Below are positions 26,332 through 35,221 of a DNA stretch of 64,000 nucleotides, in pieces (position 1 is the stretch's first letter; every line of letters starts with the position of its first letter). The stretch lies in NCBI RefSeq assembly GCF_947241125.1, contig NZ_OX365700.1, positions 2,822,001 to 2,886,000 on the forward strand, in the 5' to 3' direction. A model generated the notes under the pieces. That model was given only the letters and a program-made list of their open reading frames with translations. It was not told where the DNA came from and ran no database searches. The position numbers and the translations under genes are program-made. Source of the DNA: Nitrospira tepida. GTDB taxonomy: Bacteria > Nitrospirota > Nitrospiria > Nitrospirales > Nitrospiraceae.

Positions 26332-26649
26332 ATCGCCTCTCCTAAACCACTGTTACATGAGAAAAGTGTAACACATGTGATGGACCTCGGCAAAATCTGA
26401 TAGGCCGTGCCACAGCTCGGATCTCAGATGTTTCATTGGCTGGAACGGATGGGCTACAACTCATAACAAATGCAGGCTTGCATCGGACAAGTCGAGTTCC
26501 CGTTTCTCGCCCATCATTCACCAAGGCGAGCGGCTGGGGGAATCTCGACTGCGCCCATCGAACGAGCACCGCCCGACGCTGAAAATTCTGATTGATCCCG
26601 CGTGCGCGTTCTGGGAGCAAGGAGATTGCTCCAGCCGCTCCGCCACCAC
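26332..26649. other. Gene-free stretch between antitoxin and acs
   Basis: Contains the antitoxin promoter side and the second 62-bp repeat. Otherwise nothing recognised. Confidence 0.4.
26549..26610 (+). repeat. 62-bp repeat, copy B
   Basis: Direct repeat with 25375-25436, located just beyond the 3' end of acs. Confidence 0.7.
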
Positions 26650-28542
26650 CTAATCCTCGAGCGTCGAAATATCCCCCGCGTCCTGGCCTAATTCCTTCGC
26701 CTTCAGCACGCGCCGCATGATCTTGCCGGAACGCGTTTTGGGCAGCGAGGGCACGATGTCGATCTCCGCCGGCACCCCGATCTTGCCCAACTCGGTCAGC
26801 ACATGATTCTTGAGCGATTGAATCAACTCCGGGCTCTCCTGGTGGCCCTGTTTCAGGATCACAAAGGCCTTGATCGATTCGCCGACCGTCGGGTGCGGCT
26901 TGCCGATCACCGCCGCTTCCGCCACGGCCGGATGACTCACGAGCGCGCTTTCCACTTCCGCCGTGCCGATCCGGTTGCCGGCCACTTTAATCACATCGTC
27001 GGCGCGGCCCATGAACCAGAAATACCCGTCTTTATCCTTCCGGCAGACATCCCCCGCCGTATAGCAATTGGGAATCGTGTTCCAATAGACCTGGTAGCGG
27101 TCCGGGTCTTTGTAAATCGTGCGCATCATGGCCGGCCAGGGCTTTTTCACCACGGCAAAACCGCCGGCATTGGCCGGGAGGCTCTTCCCCTCGCGATCCA
27201 CGACGTCCGCCTCCACCCCGAGGAACGGCCTCGTCGCCGAGCCAGGTTTGAGCGGTACCGAGGGGAGGGGAGTCACCAAGATCATGCCGGTCTCTGTCTG
27301 CCACCAGGTATCCATAATCGGCTTTTTTCCGCCCGTGACCCGATGGAACCATTCCCAGGCCTCGGGATTGATCGGCTCACCCACGCTGCCGAGCACCCGC
27401 AAGCTGGTGAGGTCGTACTTCTTCGGCCAATCCTCGCCGTAGCGCATCAGCAACCTGATGGCCGTCGGCGTCGTATAGAATACGGTGACGCCGTACTTCG
27501 CGATGATGTCCCACCAGCGGCCCGGGTTCGGATAGTCCGGCTTGCCCTCGGCCGTGAGGATCGTGGCGCCGTTCAAGAGCGGCCCATAGACGATATAGCT
27601 GTGCCCCGTCACCCAGCCTGGGTCCGCCACGCAAAAGTACAGATCGTCTTCCTTGAGATTAAAGACGTACTTCGTCGTCAAGTAAGTCCCAACCATGTAG
27701 CCGCCGTGCACATGGACCACGCCCTTGGGTTTGCCGGTGGTGCCGGATGTATAGAGAATGTAGAGCGGCGTTTCCGAATCCAGCGGCTCGGCCTCGCAAG
27801 CAACCGGTTGATCCCTGAGCCAGTCCTCCCAATCGATTTCCTTGGGCGCAGAGAGTGTCACGCCCGGTTGCTCACGCCGGACCACCACCACGTGCTCGAC
27901 GGTTCGGCAATGGGCGACTGCTTGATCCACGACCGGTTTGAGGTGAATCGCCTTGCCGCGGTCATACCCGACGTCCGCGGTGATCACCAATCGCGACTCG
28001 GCGTCCTGGATACGGCTTTCGAGGGCCGGGGCGCTGAACCCGGAATAGACCACGCTATGGATCAGACCCAGCCTGGCACAGGCGAGCATCGCTACCATCT
28101 GCTCGGGAATCTTGGGCAGGTAGATCGTGACCCGGTCGCCCTTGCGCAATCCGAGGGACTTCAGCGCGTTCGCGCAGCGGCAGACCTGGCGATAGAGCTC
28201 GGCATAGGTAAAGATTCGCTCCTCGCCCTTTTCACCGACCCAGATCACGGCCACTTTGTGGCGGCGCCAGGTTTTGACGTGACGATCAAGGCAGTTGTAG
28301 GCCATGTTGCAGGTTCCGCCGACGAACCACTTGGCCCAGGGATAGTTCCATTCCAGTACTTTGTTCCAGGGGGTGAACCAGTCGAGTTCCTTGGCGGCCT
28401 GGCCCCAGAAGGCTTCTGGATTCTGGATCGATTCTCGATAGGCCGTCTCGTAGTCCTGGATGTAGGTCGAGGCGACTGTCTCCTGGCTCGGCCGGTAGAC
28501 GCGGCCTTCCTTCAACAGCGAATCCACTTTATCGTCGGCCAT
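26650..28542 (-). CDS. acs: Acetyl-CoA synthetase (AMP-forming)
   Basis: Activates acetate to acetyl-CoA through acetyl-AMP. 630 residues, near the usual 650. ANL-superfamily motifs: YTSGTTGKPKG, DTWWQTETG, TAGDVCRKDKDGYFWFMGR and the C-terminal lysine motif PKTRSGKIMRR, whose lysine is regulated by acetylation in relatives. Nothing in the same direction adjoins it, so it is probably a single-gene unit. Confidence 0.96.
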   Translation of the reverse strand: MADDKVDSLLKEGRVYRPSQETVASTYIQDYETAYRESIQNPEAFWGQAAKELDWFTPWNKVLEWNYPWAKWFVGGTCNMAYNCLDRHVKTWRRHKVAVIWVGEKGEERIFTYAELYRQVCRCANALKSLGLRKGDRVTIYLPKIPEQMVAMLACARLGLIHSVVYSGFSAPALESRIQDAESRLVITADVGYDRGKAIHLKPVVDQAVAHCRTVEHVVVVRREQPGVTLSAPKEIDWEDWLRDQPVACEAEPLDSETPLYILYTSGTTGKPKGVVHVHGGYMVGTYLTTKYVFNLKEDDLYFCVADPGWVTGHSYIVYGPLLNGATILTAEGKPDYPNPGRWWDIIAKYGVTVFYTTPTAIRLLMRYGEDWPKKYDLTSLRVLGSVGEPINPEAWEWFHRVTGGKKPIMDTWWQTETGMILVTPLPSVPLKPGSATRPFLGVEADVVDREGKSLPANAGGFAVVKKPWPAMMRTIYKDPDRYQVYWNTIPNCYTAGDVCRKDKDGYFWFMGRADDVIKVAGNRIGTAEVESALVSHPAVAEAAVIGKPHPTVGESIKAFVILKQGHQESPELIQSLKNHVLTELGKIGVPAEIDIVPSLPKTRSGKIMRRVLKAKELGQDAGDISTLED

Positions 28543-28694
28543 TCCTTGCTCCTTCGGCTGTCGCTGCTCAAAAAATGATGTGACGCCTGCGCCTTCTGCG
28601 TCGAAACGGCGTCATTATGCGCAAGGTCTCGATCGAGCGCAACCCCGTGGCCGCCTCCTGCAGCCGGTCAATCGACCAACGGGCAGCAGGTTTC

Positions 28695-28724
28695 TTGACA
28701 GGCCAGCCGCGCGAAGAGTAGGGT
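28695..28724 (+). promoter_or_regulatory. Candidate promoter of the caspase-fold gene
   Basis: TTGACA (28695-28700), 18 bases, then TAGGGT (28719-28724). The predicted start of transcription falls within a few bases of the ATG at 28733, so the mRNA would be nearly leaderless. Confidence 0.35.
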
Positions 28725-28732
28725 TCATTCAT

Positions 28733-30124
28733 ATGGTGCCCGTCGCCCGCCGTCTGCTCTCGCTGACCGCCCGGACCGTTCGCTCTGGCCTCTTCTTCCT
28801 CGTATGGGTCGCCCTTGTCGCTACCCCCGATTCCGCACAGGCACAAGCGGGGAAGCCCGAAGGGCTCTACTACAAATCCTGGGCCGTCGTGTTCGGCATC
28901 GAAGATTATCTGGTCGCGCCGAAGGTTCCCGGCGCCGCCAGCGACGCCAAGGCCATGGCAGATCTCCTGCGGACGCTCGGCTTCGAGGAAGTGATCGAGC
29001 TCTACGATAAGAAAGTCACGTTCAAACAATTCAACTACATTTTGAACGACGTATTGCCGCGCAAGCTCGGACGAGCCGACCGGCTGGTGCTGTACTTTGC
29101 CGGACATGCCGGCCAGACCACGGACGTGAGTGGAGCCCCGTTGGGTTATTTGGTGCCGTGGGACGCTCAGGTGGGCAGCGTGGCCAAATCCGTCACGTTG
29201 GATCAGTTGAAAGAGTTCAGCCGGCGGGTCATGGCCAAACACATCCTCCTCATTCTGGATACCCCGGTGACCGGCTGGGACGTGACCGCGCCCCAGCAGC
29301 TCTCGCTGGAAGGGCGCATGGCCCCTGAACAGGATACGGAAAAGCGGGCCGTCCAAGTGTTGACAGCGGCCAAGAACGGGGAAGAGGTCGTCCGTTCCGA
29401 CAGCATTGGCCTGTTTATGCAGGTCTTGAAGGAAGGCCTGTCAGGACGAGCCGATCGCAACAAGAACGGCTGGTTGATGGCCACCGAATTGGCCGCGTAC
29501 GTGCAGGAGCAGGTCGAAACCCGATCGAAGGGAAGCCAACATCCGCAATATGCAAGGCTCGACGGAGATGGGGACACGATCCTCATCGAGGGAAGGAAAG
29601 TCGATTTCACGGTCGGGGCTGGCCCCCAGACCGAGGAAGAACGGACGGCGGCAGCCAAGGCCCATTATGAGGAAGCCTTCAACCTCTTGCAGGCCCGTAA
29701 GAATCCGGAAGAAGCCTTGGCCCGGTTGGACAAGGCTATATCCCTGGCCCCTTCCTTCGGCGATGCCTACGTCCTGAAGAGCTATATGCAGTTGGAAGTC
29801 CTCCCAAACGTGGACGAGGCGTTAAAAACCGCGAACTTGGCCGTGGCCCATGCCCCGGCCAATCCGGATTCCCATTATACGCTCGGGCTGATTCAGGAAA
29901 AGAAAGGACAGTACCAAGAGGCAGAACGGGCCTACCTCAAGGCCTTGGAGGTCAATCCCGACTATGCAGACGTGCTGCTTTCCCTTGGCACATTGTATGA
30001 AGACCACTTGAAGCAGGACGAGAAGGCCGCCGACGCCTACCGCCGCTACAATGAATTGGGCGGAACCGATAGACGGGCCTCCAGGTTCCTTGAAGGGCAT
30101 CCACAGCCCCCCGGTTCTCAGTGA
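28733..30124 (+). CDS. Secreted caspase-fold (C14) protein lacking the catalytic cysteine, with TPR repeats
   Basis: 463 residues. Signal peptide 1-38 (FFLVWVALVA, cleavage near AQAQAG). Residues about 46-300 have the caspase/metacaspase fold: VVFGIEDYL, GAASDAKAMADLLRTLGF, and the catalytic His125 in YFAGHAG. The cysteine strand, usually LILD-x-C-x-S-G, reads LILDTPVTG, so Pro178 replaces cysteine: a pseudoenzyme. From about residue 325 three or more TPR repeats follow (EEAFNLLQARKNPEEALARLD, YTLGLIQEKKGQYQEAERAY). A binding or scaffold role in the periplasm is likely. Start chosen for the signal peptide; the open frame continues further upstream. Confidence 0.82.
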   Translation: MVPVARRLLSLTARTVRSGLFFLVWVALVATPDSAQAQAGKPEGLYYKSWAVVFGIEDYLVAPKVPGAASDAKAMADLLRTLGFEEVIELYDKKVTFKQFNYILNDVLPRKLGRADRLVLYFAGHAGQTTDVSGAPLGYLVPWDAQVGSVAKSVTLDQLKEFSRRVMAKHILLILDTPVTGWDVTAPQQLSLEGRMAPEQDTEKRAVQVLTAAKNGEEVVRSDSIGLFMQVLKEGLSGRADRNKNGWLMATELAAYVQEQVETRSKGSQHPQYARLDGDGDTILIEGRKVDFTVGAGPQTEEERTAAAKAHYEEAFNLLQARKNPEEALARLDKAISLAPSFGDAYVLKSYMQLEVLPNVDEALKTANLAVAHAPANPDSHYTLGLIQEKKGQYQEAERAYLKALEVNPDYADVLLSLGTLYEDHLKQDEKAADAYRRYNELGGTDRRASRFLEGHPQPPGSQ

Positions 30125-30155
30125 CGCTCGGCTCCTCTCGCACAGGTTCCACCGG

Positions 30156-30326
30156 TCACTCCTTCGCCCCTCCCTTCATGTAGCCCAATCCGATCTTCAA
30201 GGCCCGCCTGGTGATTTCCGCCCATCGGGCGGCCGGGTACTCGGCCAGCACTGCCGCCGCTTTCGGGTCTTGAACATCAAGTTCCACCACGCGAATGATG
30301 CCGTCTTCGATTTTAATCTCGGCCAC
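30156..30326 (-). CDS. Small hypothetical protein
   Basis: 56 residues, starting at a GTG preceded by GGAGGAGG (VAEIKIEDGIIRVVELDV), which is better than longer in-frame starts. One beta-rich N-terminal half and a helical C-terminal half ending MKGGAKE. No known family recognised. It points away from the lipoprotein operon, sharing the intergenic region. Confidence 0.6.
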   Translation of the reverse strand: MAEIKIEDGIIRVVELDVQDPKAAAVLAEYPAARWAEITRRALKIGLGYMKGGAKE

Positions 30327-30394
30327 GGGAACGCCTCCTCCTGATCGATCACCAATGCCGCCTGACATCAGCCTGTCACTTTGTCTGCGTTGCG

Positions 30395-30423
30395 TTGACA
30401 CCCCTCCAATCGCATGCTAGCAT
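30395..30423 (+). promoter_or_regulatory. Sigma-70-type promoter of the lipoprotein operon
   Basis: TTGACA (30395-30400), 17 bases, TAGCAT (30418-30423), 77 bases before the first gene. Confidence 0.6.
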
Positions 30424-30499
30424 CCGCCTGTGTCTATACTTGGAAATACGGATGCGGCGATCGCTCCCTGATCCGGCTTATTGAGCAAGGAGGAAGCCA

Positions 30500-31072
30500 A
30501 TGGTAACACATGAGATCCCGCTCGCGCGACGACTGAGGGCCCTGTTCGTGGTTCTGCTGGCCTTGGGGCTGGCGGCCTGCGGCGGCCCTCCCAAGTGGGT
30601 CAAACAAGGGTCCGGCGCGTACAATGAAAAGGACTCGAAAAACTTCTATGGAGTGGGGGCCGTGACCGGCGTCCGCAACGAACCCTTGGCCTGGGATACG
30701 GCCGAGAACCGGGCCAGGGCCGAGATTGCCAAAACATTCGACACCTACACCGGCTATCTGATGCGGGATTATGCCGCCTCGACGACCGCCGGGGACTTTA
30801 CCCGCAACACCGAAGAACAGAACGTCGAACGGGCGATCAAGACCATCACGACCACCACCCTGTCCGGCGTGCGCCCCATCGACCGATACAAGGACGACAA
30901 GACCAACCCTCCCACGTACTACGTCCTCACGAAGCTCAGCCTCGACGACATGAAAGAAAACATGATGAAGGCCAAGGAATTGAATGCCGAGGTCCGGGAC
31001 TATGTGCGCAAGAACGCCGATCGTCTGTTCGAGCGACTGGAAAAGGAAGAAGAGAAGCGCGGCATCAGATGA
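30500..31072 (+). CDS. LPP20-family lipoprotein
   Basis: Probable outer-membrane lipoprotein of 190 residues. Lipobox LAAC with Cys27 after a hydrophobic segment. The LPP20 domain is recognised by the opening PKWVKQGSGAYN with FYGVGAVTG and the helical segment AENRARAEIAKTF. First gene of a four-gene run with the LpoB-like and COG3014-like genes. AAGGAGG precedes the ATG. Confidence 0.82.
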   Translation: MVTHEIPLARRLRALFVVLLALGLAACGGPPKWVKQGSGAYNEKDSKNFYGVGAVTGVRNEPLAWDTAENRARAEIAKTFDTYTGYLMRDYAASTTAGDFTRNTEEQNVERAIKTITTTTLSGVRPIDRYKDDKTNPPTYYVLTKLSLDDMKENMMKAKELNAEVRDYVRKNADRLFERLEKEEEKRGIR

Positions 31073-31118
31073 CGCGAGCGATGGCAGGGCCGACCGACGC
31101 GGGCCGACAAATCCTTTC

Positions 31119-31742
31119 ATGATGGACGGTTTCGCACGGCGGATTGGCTATGGGCTTTGGTCGGGCCTCCTTTTCTCGGCGCTGCTGACCGGCTGCGGGC
31201 ATGAGACGAGGGTGACGCGGGTCGATACCGGCGTCGTTACCGATCTCAGTGGTCGGTGGAACGACACCGATTCCCGCATGGTCGCCGAAGAGATGATCAA
31301 GACCTCCCTGGGCAGCCCCTGGCTTGCCTCCTACCAGCAGGCGAAGCACCGGCAACCGGTCGTGATCGTGGGCACTATCGTCAACCGCAGCCACGAGCAC
31401 ATCAACGTGCAGACCTTCATCAACGACCTCTCCCGCGAACTCATCAATTCGGGCAAAGTGAAGTTCGTCTCATCCAAGGGAGAACGGGACGAGATCCGAG
31501 AGGAACGCCGGGACCAGGCCATCCATGCCAGGGAAGACACCCAGAAGGCGCCGGGCAAGGAAACGGGCGCCGACTATATGATGAAGGGCAGTATCTCCAC
31601 GATTCTCGACGAGGCGGACGGCGCCAAGGCCGTCTATTACCAGGTCGATCTGGAGTTGGTGGATCTGGAGAGCAACGAAAAATCCTGGATCGGTCAGCGG
31701 AAGATTAAAAAGGTCGTCGAACGCAAACGGACCGTCTTCTAG
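31119..31742 (+). CDS. LpoB-like lipoprotein (penicillin-binding protein activator family)
   Basis: 207 residues with lipobox LLTGC (Cys26). The mature part has the LpoB/PpbB order: TRVDTGVVTDLSGRWNDTDSR, VVIVGTIVNRSHEHINVQTF, GADYMMKGSIST. In gammaproteobacteria LpoB activates PBP1b; here only family membership is shown. The start codon pair ATG-ATG (31119/31122) follows 46 bases after the LPP20 gene. Confidence 0.82.
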   Translation: MMDGFARRIGYGLWSGLLFSALLTGCGHETRVTRVDTGVVTDLSGRWNDTDSRMVAEEMIKTSLGSPWLASYQQAKHRQPVVIVGTIVNRSHEHINVQTFINDLSRELINSGKVKFVSSKGERDEIREERRDQAIHAREDTQKAPGKETGADYMMKGSISTILDEADGAKAVYYQVDLELVDLESNEKSWIGQRKIKKVVERKRTVF

Positions 31743-31819
31743 CCACCGTTTTCCCATTCAGTCCTTTGACTGTTTTTTCCCCTGCTGTGCCTGCCTGCTC
31801 TCCGCCTGGCCGGAGCCTT

Positions 31820-33289
31820 GTGTTTCGTCGCTTCCCCACAACCGCTTCCGTGCTCCTGCTGCTGATCCTCTGCCTGCTCGCCCCGGCCTGCGCCTCTGGA
31901 CCCAACCGGTATCAGTTGGTCGAGCAAAACCTGCTGGCCGGCAATCCGGTTCAGGCCGACGCCGTGCTGCAACAGGCCGAGGAAGACTACGGGTCCAAGA
32001 GCCTTGTGCTATACGGCATGGATCGCGGGGTAGTGCTGCAATTGGCTGGCCGGTACGAGGACAGCAACCGGCTGCTGAGCCTAGCCGAAGACGAAATCGA
32101 GCGGCTGTACACGAGGAAGATCCGCAACGAAGCCCTGTCTTTTCTGCTCAACGACAATGAGTTGCCGTTCGAGGGAGATCCCTATGAACAGGTCATGCTC
32201 AACGTCGTGAAGGCGGTGAACTACGCGCTCCTGCAAGATTGGTCCGGCGCCCTGGTCGAAGCCCGCCGCATCGATCATCGCTTGAACGTCATCGCCGACC
32301 GGGAGACCGGAAAGACCGCCTATCGCGACGACGGGTTCGCCCGGTATCTCACCGGCATGCTCTACGAAATCGGCGGCGATCAGAACAATGCCTTCGTCGC
32401 CTATCGCCGCGCCTACGACGCCTATCAGGCCAACCGCGGTTGGGCCCGCACCGCTGCTCCGTCCAGCCTCAAATCCGATCTCCTGCGAACGGCCGACGGT
32501 CTGCATCTGACGGCCGAGGCGGAGGAATATCGGCGGCAGTTTCCGGACACCACCTGGGAGCCAGTCAGCAGCCGAGAGCACCTCGCCCAGGTCATCCTGA
32601 TTAGCTATAATGGCCGCGCTCCGTTCCGGCTGGACCAGTTCCTGGACGTTCCGCTCGGCCTCGACGCCGCCCGGCTGGTCCTGCTGGCCAGAGGGTACGG
32701 AGGCGGCTCCCAGCGGACACGCGCCGCCGACAGTCTCTTGTATGGACTCAACGGCCGCATCGTGCGCGTGGCGATCCCACGACTCATCCCGCAACGCAGT
32801 CAGGTGACGGCCGGGCACCTGTCGCTCACAGGGGAATCCGGCACGTTCACGGCGCGAACCGAGATCGTCCACGACCTGACCGCCCTGGCGGAAAAAAGCC
32901 TATCGGATCAACTGCCCGGGATCATGGTTCGCGCCGCAGCCCGCGCCGCCGTGAAGTACGGGCTGGCCGAAGGCATCGAGCAAGGCGTGCGATCCGCCAC
33001 GAGACCACGCAGTCGGAACGGGGAACGGGATGATTTGGAATGGGTGGCATTCGTGGTCGGTTCCCTCCTGAAGACCATGGCGGTCGCGACGGAAGAAGCG
33101 GACAAGCGCTGCTGGCAAACCCTGCCGGCCCAGATTCAGGTGGCGCGGCTATGGGTGCCGGCCGGTGAGTACGATCTCCGGGTCCGATCGCTGACCATGC
33201 AGGGAGGGCTGGCCAAACCGGAAACAGCGACCCACGTCACCCTGCGCGCCGGGGATACCCGGTTCTTCGTGGAGCGCGCACTCCAATGA
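31820..33289 (+). CDS. COG3014-like lipoprotein with TPR-type N-terminus
   Basis: About 489 residues. I place the start at GTG 31820 (VFRRFPTTASVLLLL) because CGGAG precedes it and the signal peptide then begins correctly; an in-frame TTG lies upstream. A lipoprotein-type site (APACAS) follows the hydrophobic segment. Helical repeats with TPR character cover about 40-230; the second half is beta-rich (LWVPAGEYDLRVRSL). Such proteins occur next to LPP20 and LpoB genes in other bacteria. It overlaps the next gene by four bases. Confidence 0.75.
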   Translation: MFRRFPTTASVLLLLILCLLAPACASGPNRYQLVEQNLLAGNPVQADAVLQQAEEDYGSKSLVLYGMDRGVVLQLAGRYEDSNRLLSLAEDEIERLYTRKIRNEALSFLLNDNELPFEGDPYEQVMLNVVKAVNYALLQDWSGALVEARRIDHRLNVIADRETGKTAYRDDGFARYLTGMLYEIGGDQNNAFVAYRRAYDAYQANRGWARTAAPSSLKSDLLRTADGLHLTAEAEEYRRQFPDTTWEPVSSREHLAQVILISYNGRAPFRLDQFLDVPLGLDAARLVLLARGYGGGSQRTRAADSLLYGLNGRIVRVAIPRLIPQRSQVTAGHLSLTGESGTFTARTEIVHDLTALAEKSLSDQLPGIMVRAAARAAVKYGLAEGIEQGVRSATRPRSRNGERDDLEWVAFVVGSLLKTMAVATEEADKRCWQTLPAQIQVARLWVPAGEYDLRVRSLTMQGGLAKPETATHVTLRAGDTRFFVERALQ

Positions 33290-34446
33290 ACGGAGTCACA
33301 CGCGTAGGACGAGAGATTTCTGCAACCGCCTGGCTTGTGCCGCTCATCCTCTCCGGTTGCGGCTGGTGGAGCAGTTCGTCCGACACGGACTGGATGAAAC
33401 GGACGAACGAAGCCTTTCCCCCCGCTCAGTATCTGGTCGGCCATGGCGAGGGAGAATCGCGGACCGTGGCGGCCGAGCGGGCCTATGCGGCGGTCGCGAA
33501 GATTTTCAAGGCTGAGATCAATTCGCAGGCCAAGGAATGGGAATCCTATCTCGTCATCGAGAACAAGGGGCGAAGCCGGGACGAGCGGCGGCTGACCCTC
33601 GACAACGTCACCAGCATTTCTACGGATAAGGTCCTGGCAAACGTCCGGGTGCTTGACGAATGGTACGACGATCAGCGCCGCCTGCACCATGCGCTGGCCG
33701 GGATGAACCGGAGCCAGGCCGAAGCGGCCACACTCGAACGGATCAATGAGCTCGATGCGACGATCGCGCATCACGTCGAGGAGGCCCGACAGGTCGCCGA
33801 TCCCCTCGCGCATGCGCGCAGCCTGAAGCGGGCCATCACCACGCTCATAGTGCGGGAAGCCCACAACGCCGACCTGCGCGTGATCCGGCCGAGCGGACAG
33901 GGGTTGGCGTCGTCCTACCGGGTCGCCGAATTGACGGGTGAATTAGAACGGTTCCTCACCACCGGTCTCCCGCTCGGACTCGCTCTGTCAGGGGACTATG
34001 CGGAACCCATCGGACGCGCGCTGATCGAGGGTCTAGCCCGCGAGGGACTTTCTGTCACCGAGTTCTCGACAGGCGGCGTGCCGGCACGGCGCGAACCGTC
34101 CGATCTGCGGCCGGTCCTGCTCATCAAAGGACTCGTCCGTCTCTGGCCCACTGAAGTCCAGGACCCGGCGTTCCGGTATGTCCGTTGGTGCAGCGACTTC
34201 CTGATCGTGGAGACGGAGACCGGCCGGGTCCTCGGCGCCCTCTCGAAAGGCGACCGGGTCGGCCATGTGTCCACGAAGGAGGCGACGGCCAAAGCCTTGC
34301 GCCTGATGCAGCAGGATCTGTCCGCACAATTGACGAGGCGCCTCACAGATTATATGTATGGAGACCTGGAACCGTCGGGGACTTCGTCTTCAGGAGGGGC
34401 CTGCCCTCGTTCCGCCGAAGCGGATGGCCCCCGACGCGCGCCCTGA
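33286..34446 (+). CDS. Lipoprotein with LPP20-like domain
   Basis: 386 residues, lipobox LSGC (Cys25). The segment YLVGHGEGESRTVAAERAYAAVAKIF has the LPP20-type pattern, followed by a long helical part and a beta-rich C-terminal half. The end is a serine/glycine/proline-rich tail. Last member of the four-gene lipoprotein operon, coupled to the preceding gene by a four-base overlap. Confidence 0.7.
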   Translation: MNGVTRVGREISATAWLVPLILSGCGWWSSSSDTDWMKRTNEAFPPAQYLVGHGEGESRTVAAERAYAAVAKIFKAEINSQAKEWESYLVIENKGRSRDERRLTLDNVTSISTDKVLANVRVLDEWYDDQRRLHHALAGMNRSQAEAATLERINELDATIAHHVEEARQVADPLAHARSLKRAITTLIVREAHNADLRVIRPSGQGLASSYRVAELTGELERFLTTGLPLGLALSGDYAEPIGRALIEGLAREGLSVTEFSTGGVPARREPSDLRPVLLIKGLVRLWPTEVQDPAFRYVRWCSDFLIVETETGRVLGALSKGDRVGHVSTKEATAKALRLMQQDLSAQLTRRLTDYMYGDLEPSGTSSSGGACPRSAEADGPRRAP

Positions 34447-34477
34447 TCCGGATCACCCATTACACCAAGGAGGAGAG

Positions 34478-34771
34478 ATGCCAAAACAGACCGAGAAGCC
34501 CGATGCCCGCCCCAGAGCCACCGGGCGGGGCAGTGTGCGGGACCCCAGGCCCGGCGTGATTTCGGTGACGAAACGGCGCGGCCCCAGCCGGGTCGCCAAG
34601 GCCAATCTGCGCGACCGCATCCGCCGCGACAGCGCATCCATGACGGACGGCTCGTTCCTGGACATGCTGAAGAAGCAGGGGTATGAAGAAGTCCCGTTGG
34701 AGGAGCTGCAGGATCGGCTGTCGAAGCTGCGCGATGAATTGGCACCCTTGATCGTAGCCGGGAGAGGATAA
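34478..34771 (+). CDS. Probable antitoxin of a PIN-domain locus
   Basis: 97 residues, not assigned to a family. A basic, proline-rich N-terminus (about 1-45) is followed by a helical C-terminal part (SFLDMLKKQGYEEVPLEEL). AAGGAGGAG precedes the ATG at 34478. The PIN toxin starts 3 bases after the stop, the typical arrangement of an antitoxin. Confidence 0.6.
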   Translation: MPKQTEKPDARPRATGRGSVRDPRPGVISVTKRRGPSRVAKANLRDRIRRDSASMTDGSFLDMLKKQGYEEVPLEELQDRLSKLRDELAPLIVAGRG

Positions 34772-34774
34772 CCG

Positions 34775-35221
34775 ATGCCGTATTTTTATTTTGATTCAAC
34801 CGCGCTCATCAAACGCTACAGCCGCGAACGCGGCACCCGCATCGTCAATAAGCTCCTGGTCAAACGCGGGAAGGTCATCCTGGTACCCAGCCAGAGTCTG
34901 GTGGAACTCTATGCGATCCTGGCCAATCAGACCAAGAAGGAGTTGCTGACCCGGGACGACTGGTATTCGGCGGTGTTTCGCTTCGAGCAGGAAACGTTAC
35001 AGGGGCTCTATCACTTCGTCACGCCCACGCATGAGACCTACCTGTCCGTCAAAGAACTCTCGTTGCACCATCCGCAACTCCGCGCGGGCCAACTGCTGCA
35101 CTTGGCGCTGGCGATCGAGTTGAAACCGCTCCGCCTGACGATGGTGAGCACCGATACGGCCCTGCTGGAATGTTGCCGCCCCTACGGCATCAAACAGATC
35201 AATCCGGAGGATGATCAGTAG
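34775..35221 (+). CDS. PIN-domain toxin/ribonuclease
   Basis: 148 residues. First acidic ligand Asp7 in YFYFDSTALIKRY, Glu in SLVELYA, and later acidic positions around VSTDTALL; the middle acidic ligand is less clear (RAGQLLHLALAIE). Coupled to the small gene before it. Its last 23 bases overlap the opposite gene at 35199-35804. Confidence 0.78.
   Translation: MPYFYFDSTALIKRYSRERGTRIVNKLLVKRGKVILVPSQSLVELYAILANQTKKELLTRDDWYSAVFRFEQETLQGLYHFVTPTHETYLSVKELSLHHPQLRAGQLLHLALAIELKPLRLTMVSTDTALLECCRPYGIKQINPEDDQ

Noticed and set aside
25258-26650. Integron-like cassette array suggested by repeats around a toxin-antitoxin locus
   Set aside because: The repeats show no attC core sites (RYYYAAC/GTTRRRY) in inverted order and no integron integrase is present.
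26803-28578. Plus-strand frame of 591 residues
   Set aside because: Antisense to acs, no domain features.
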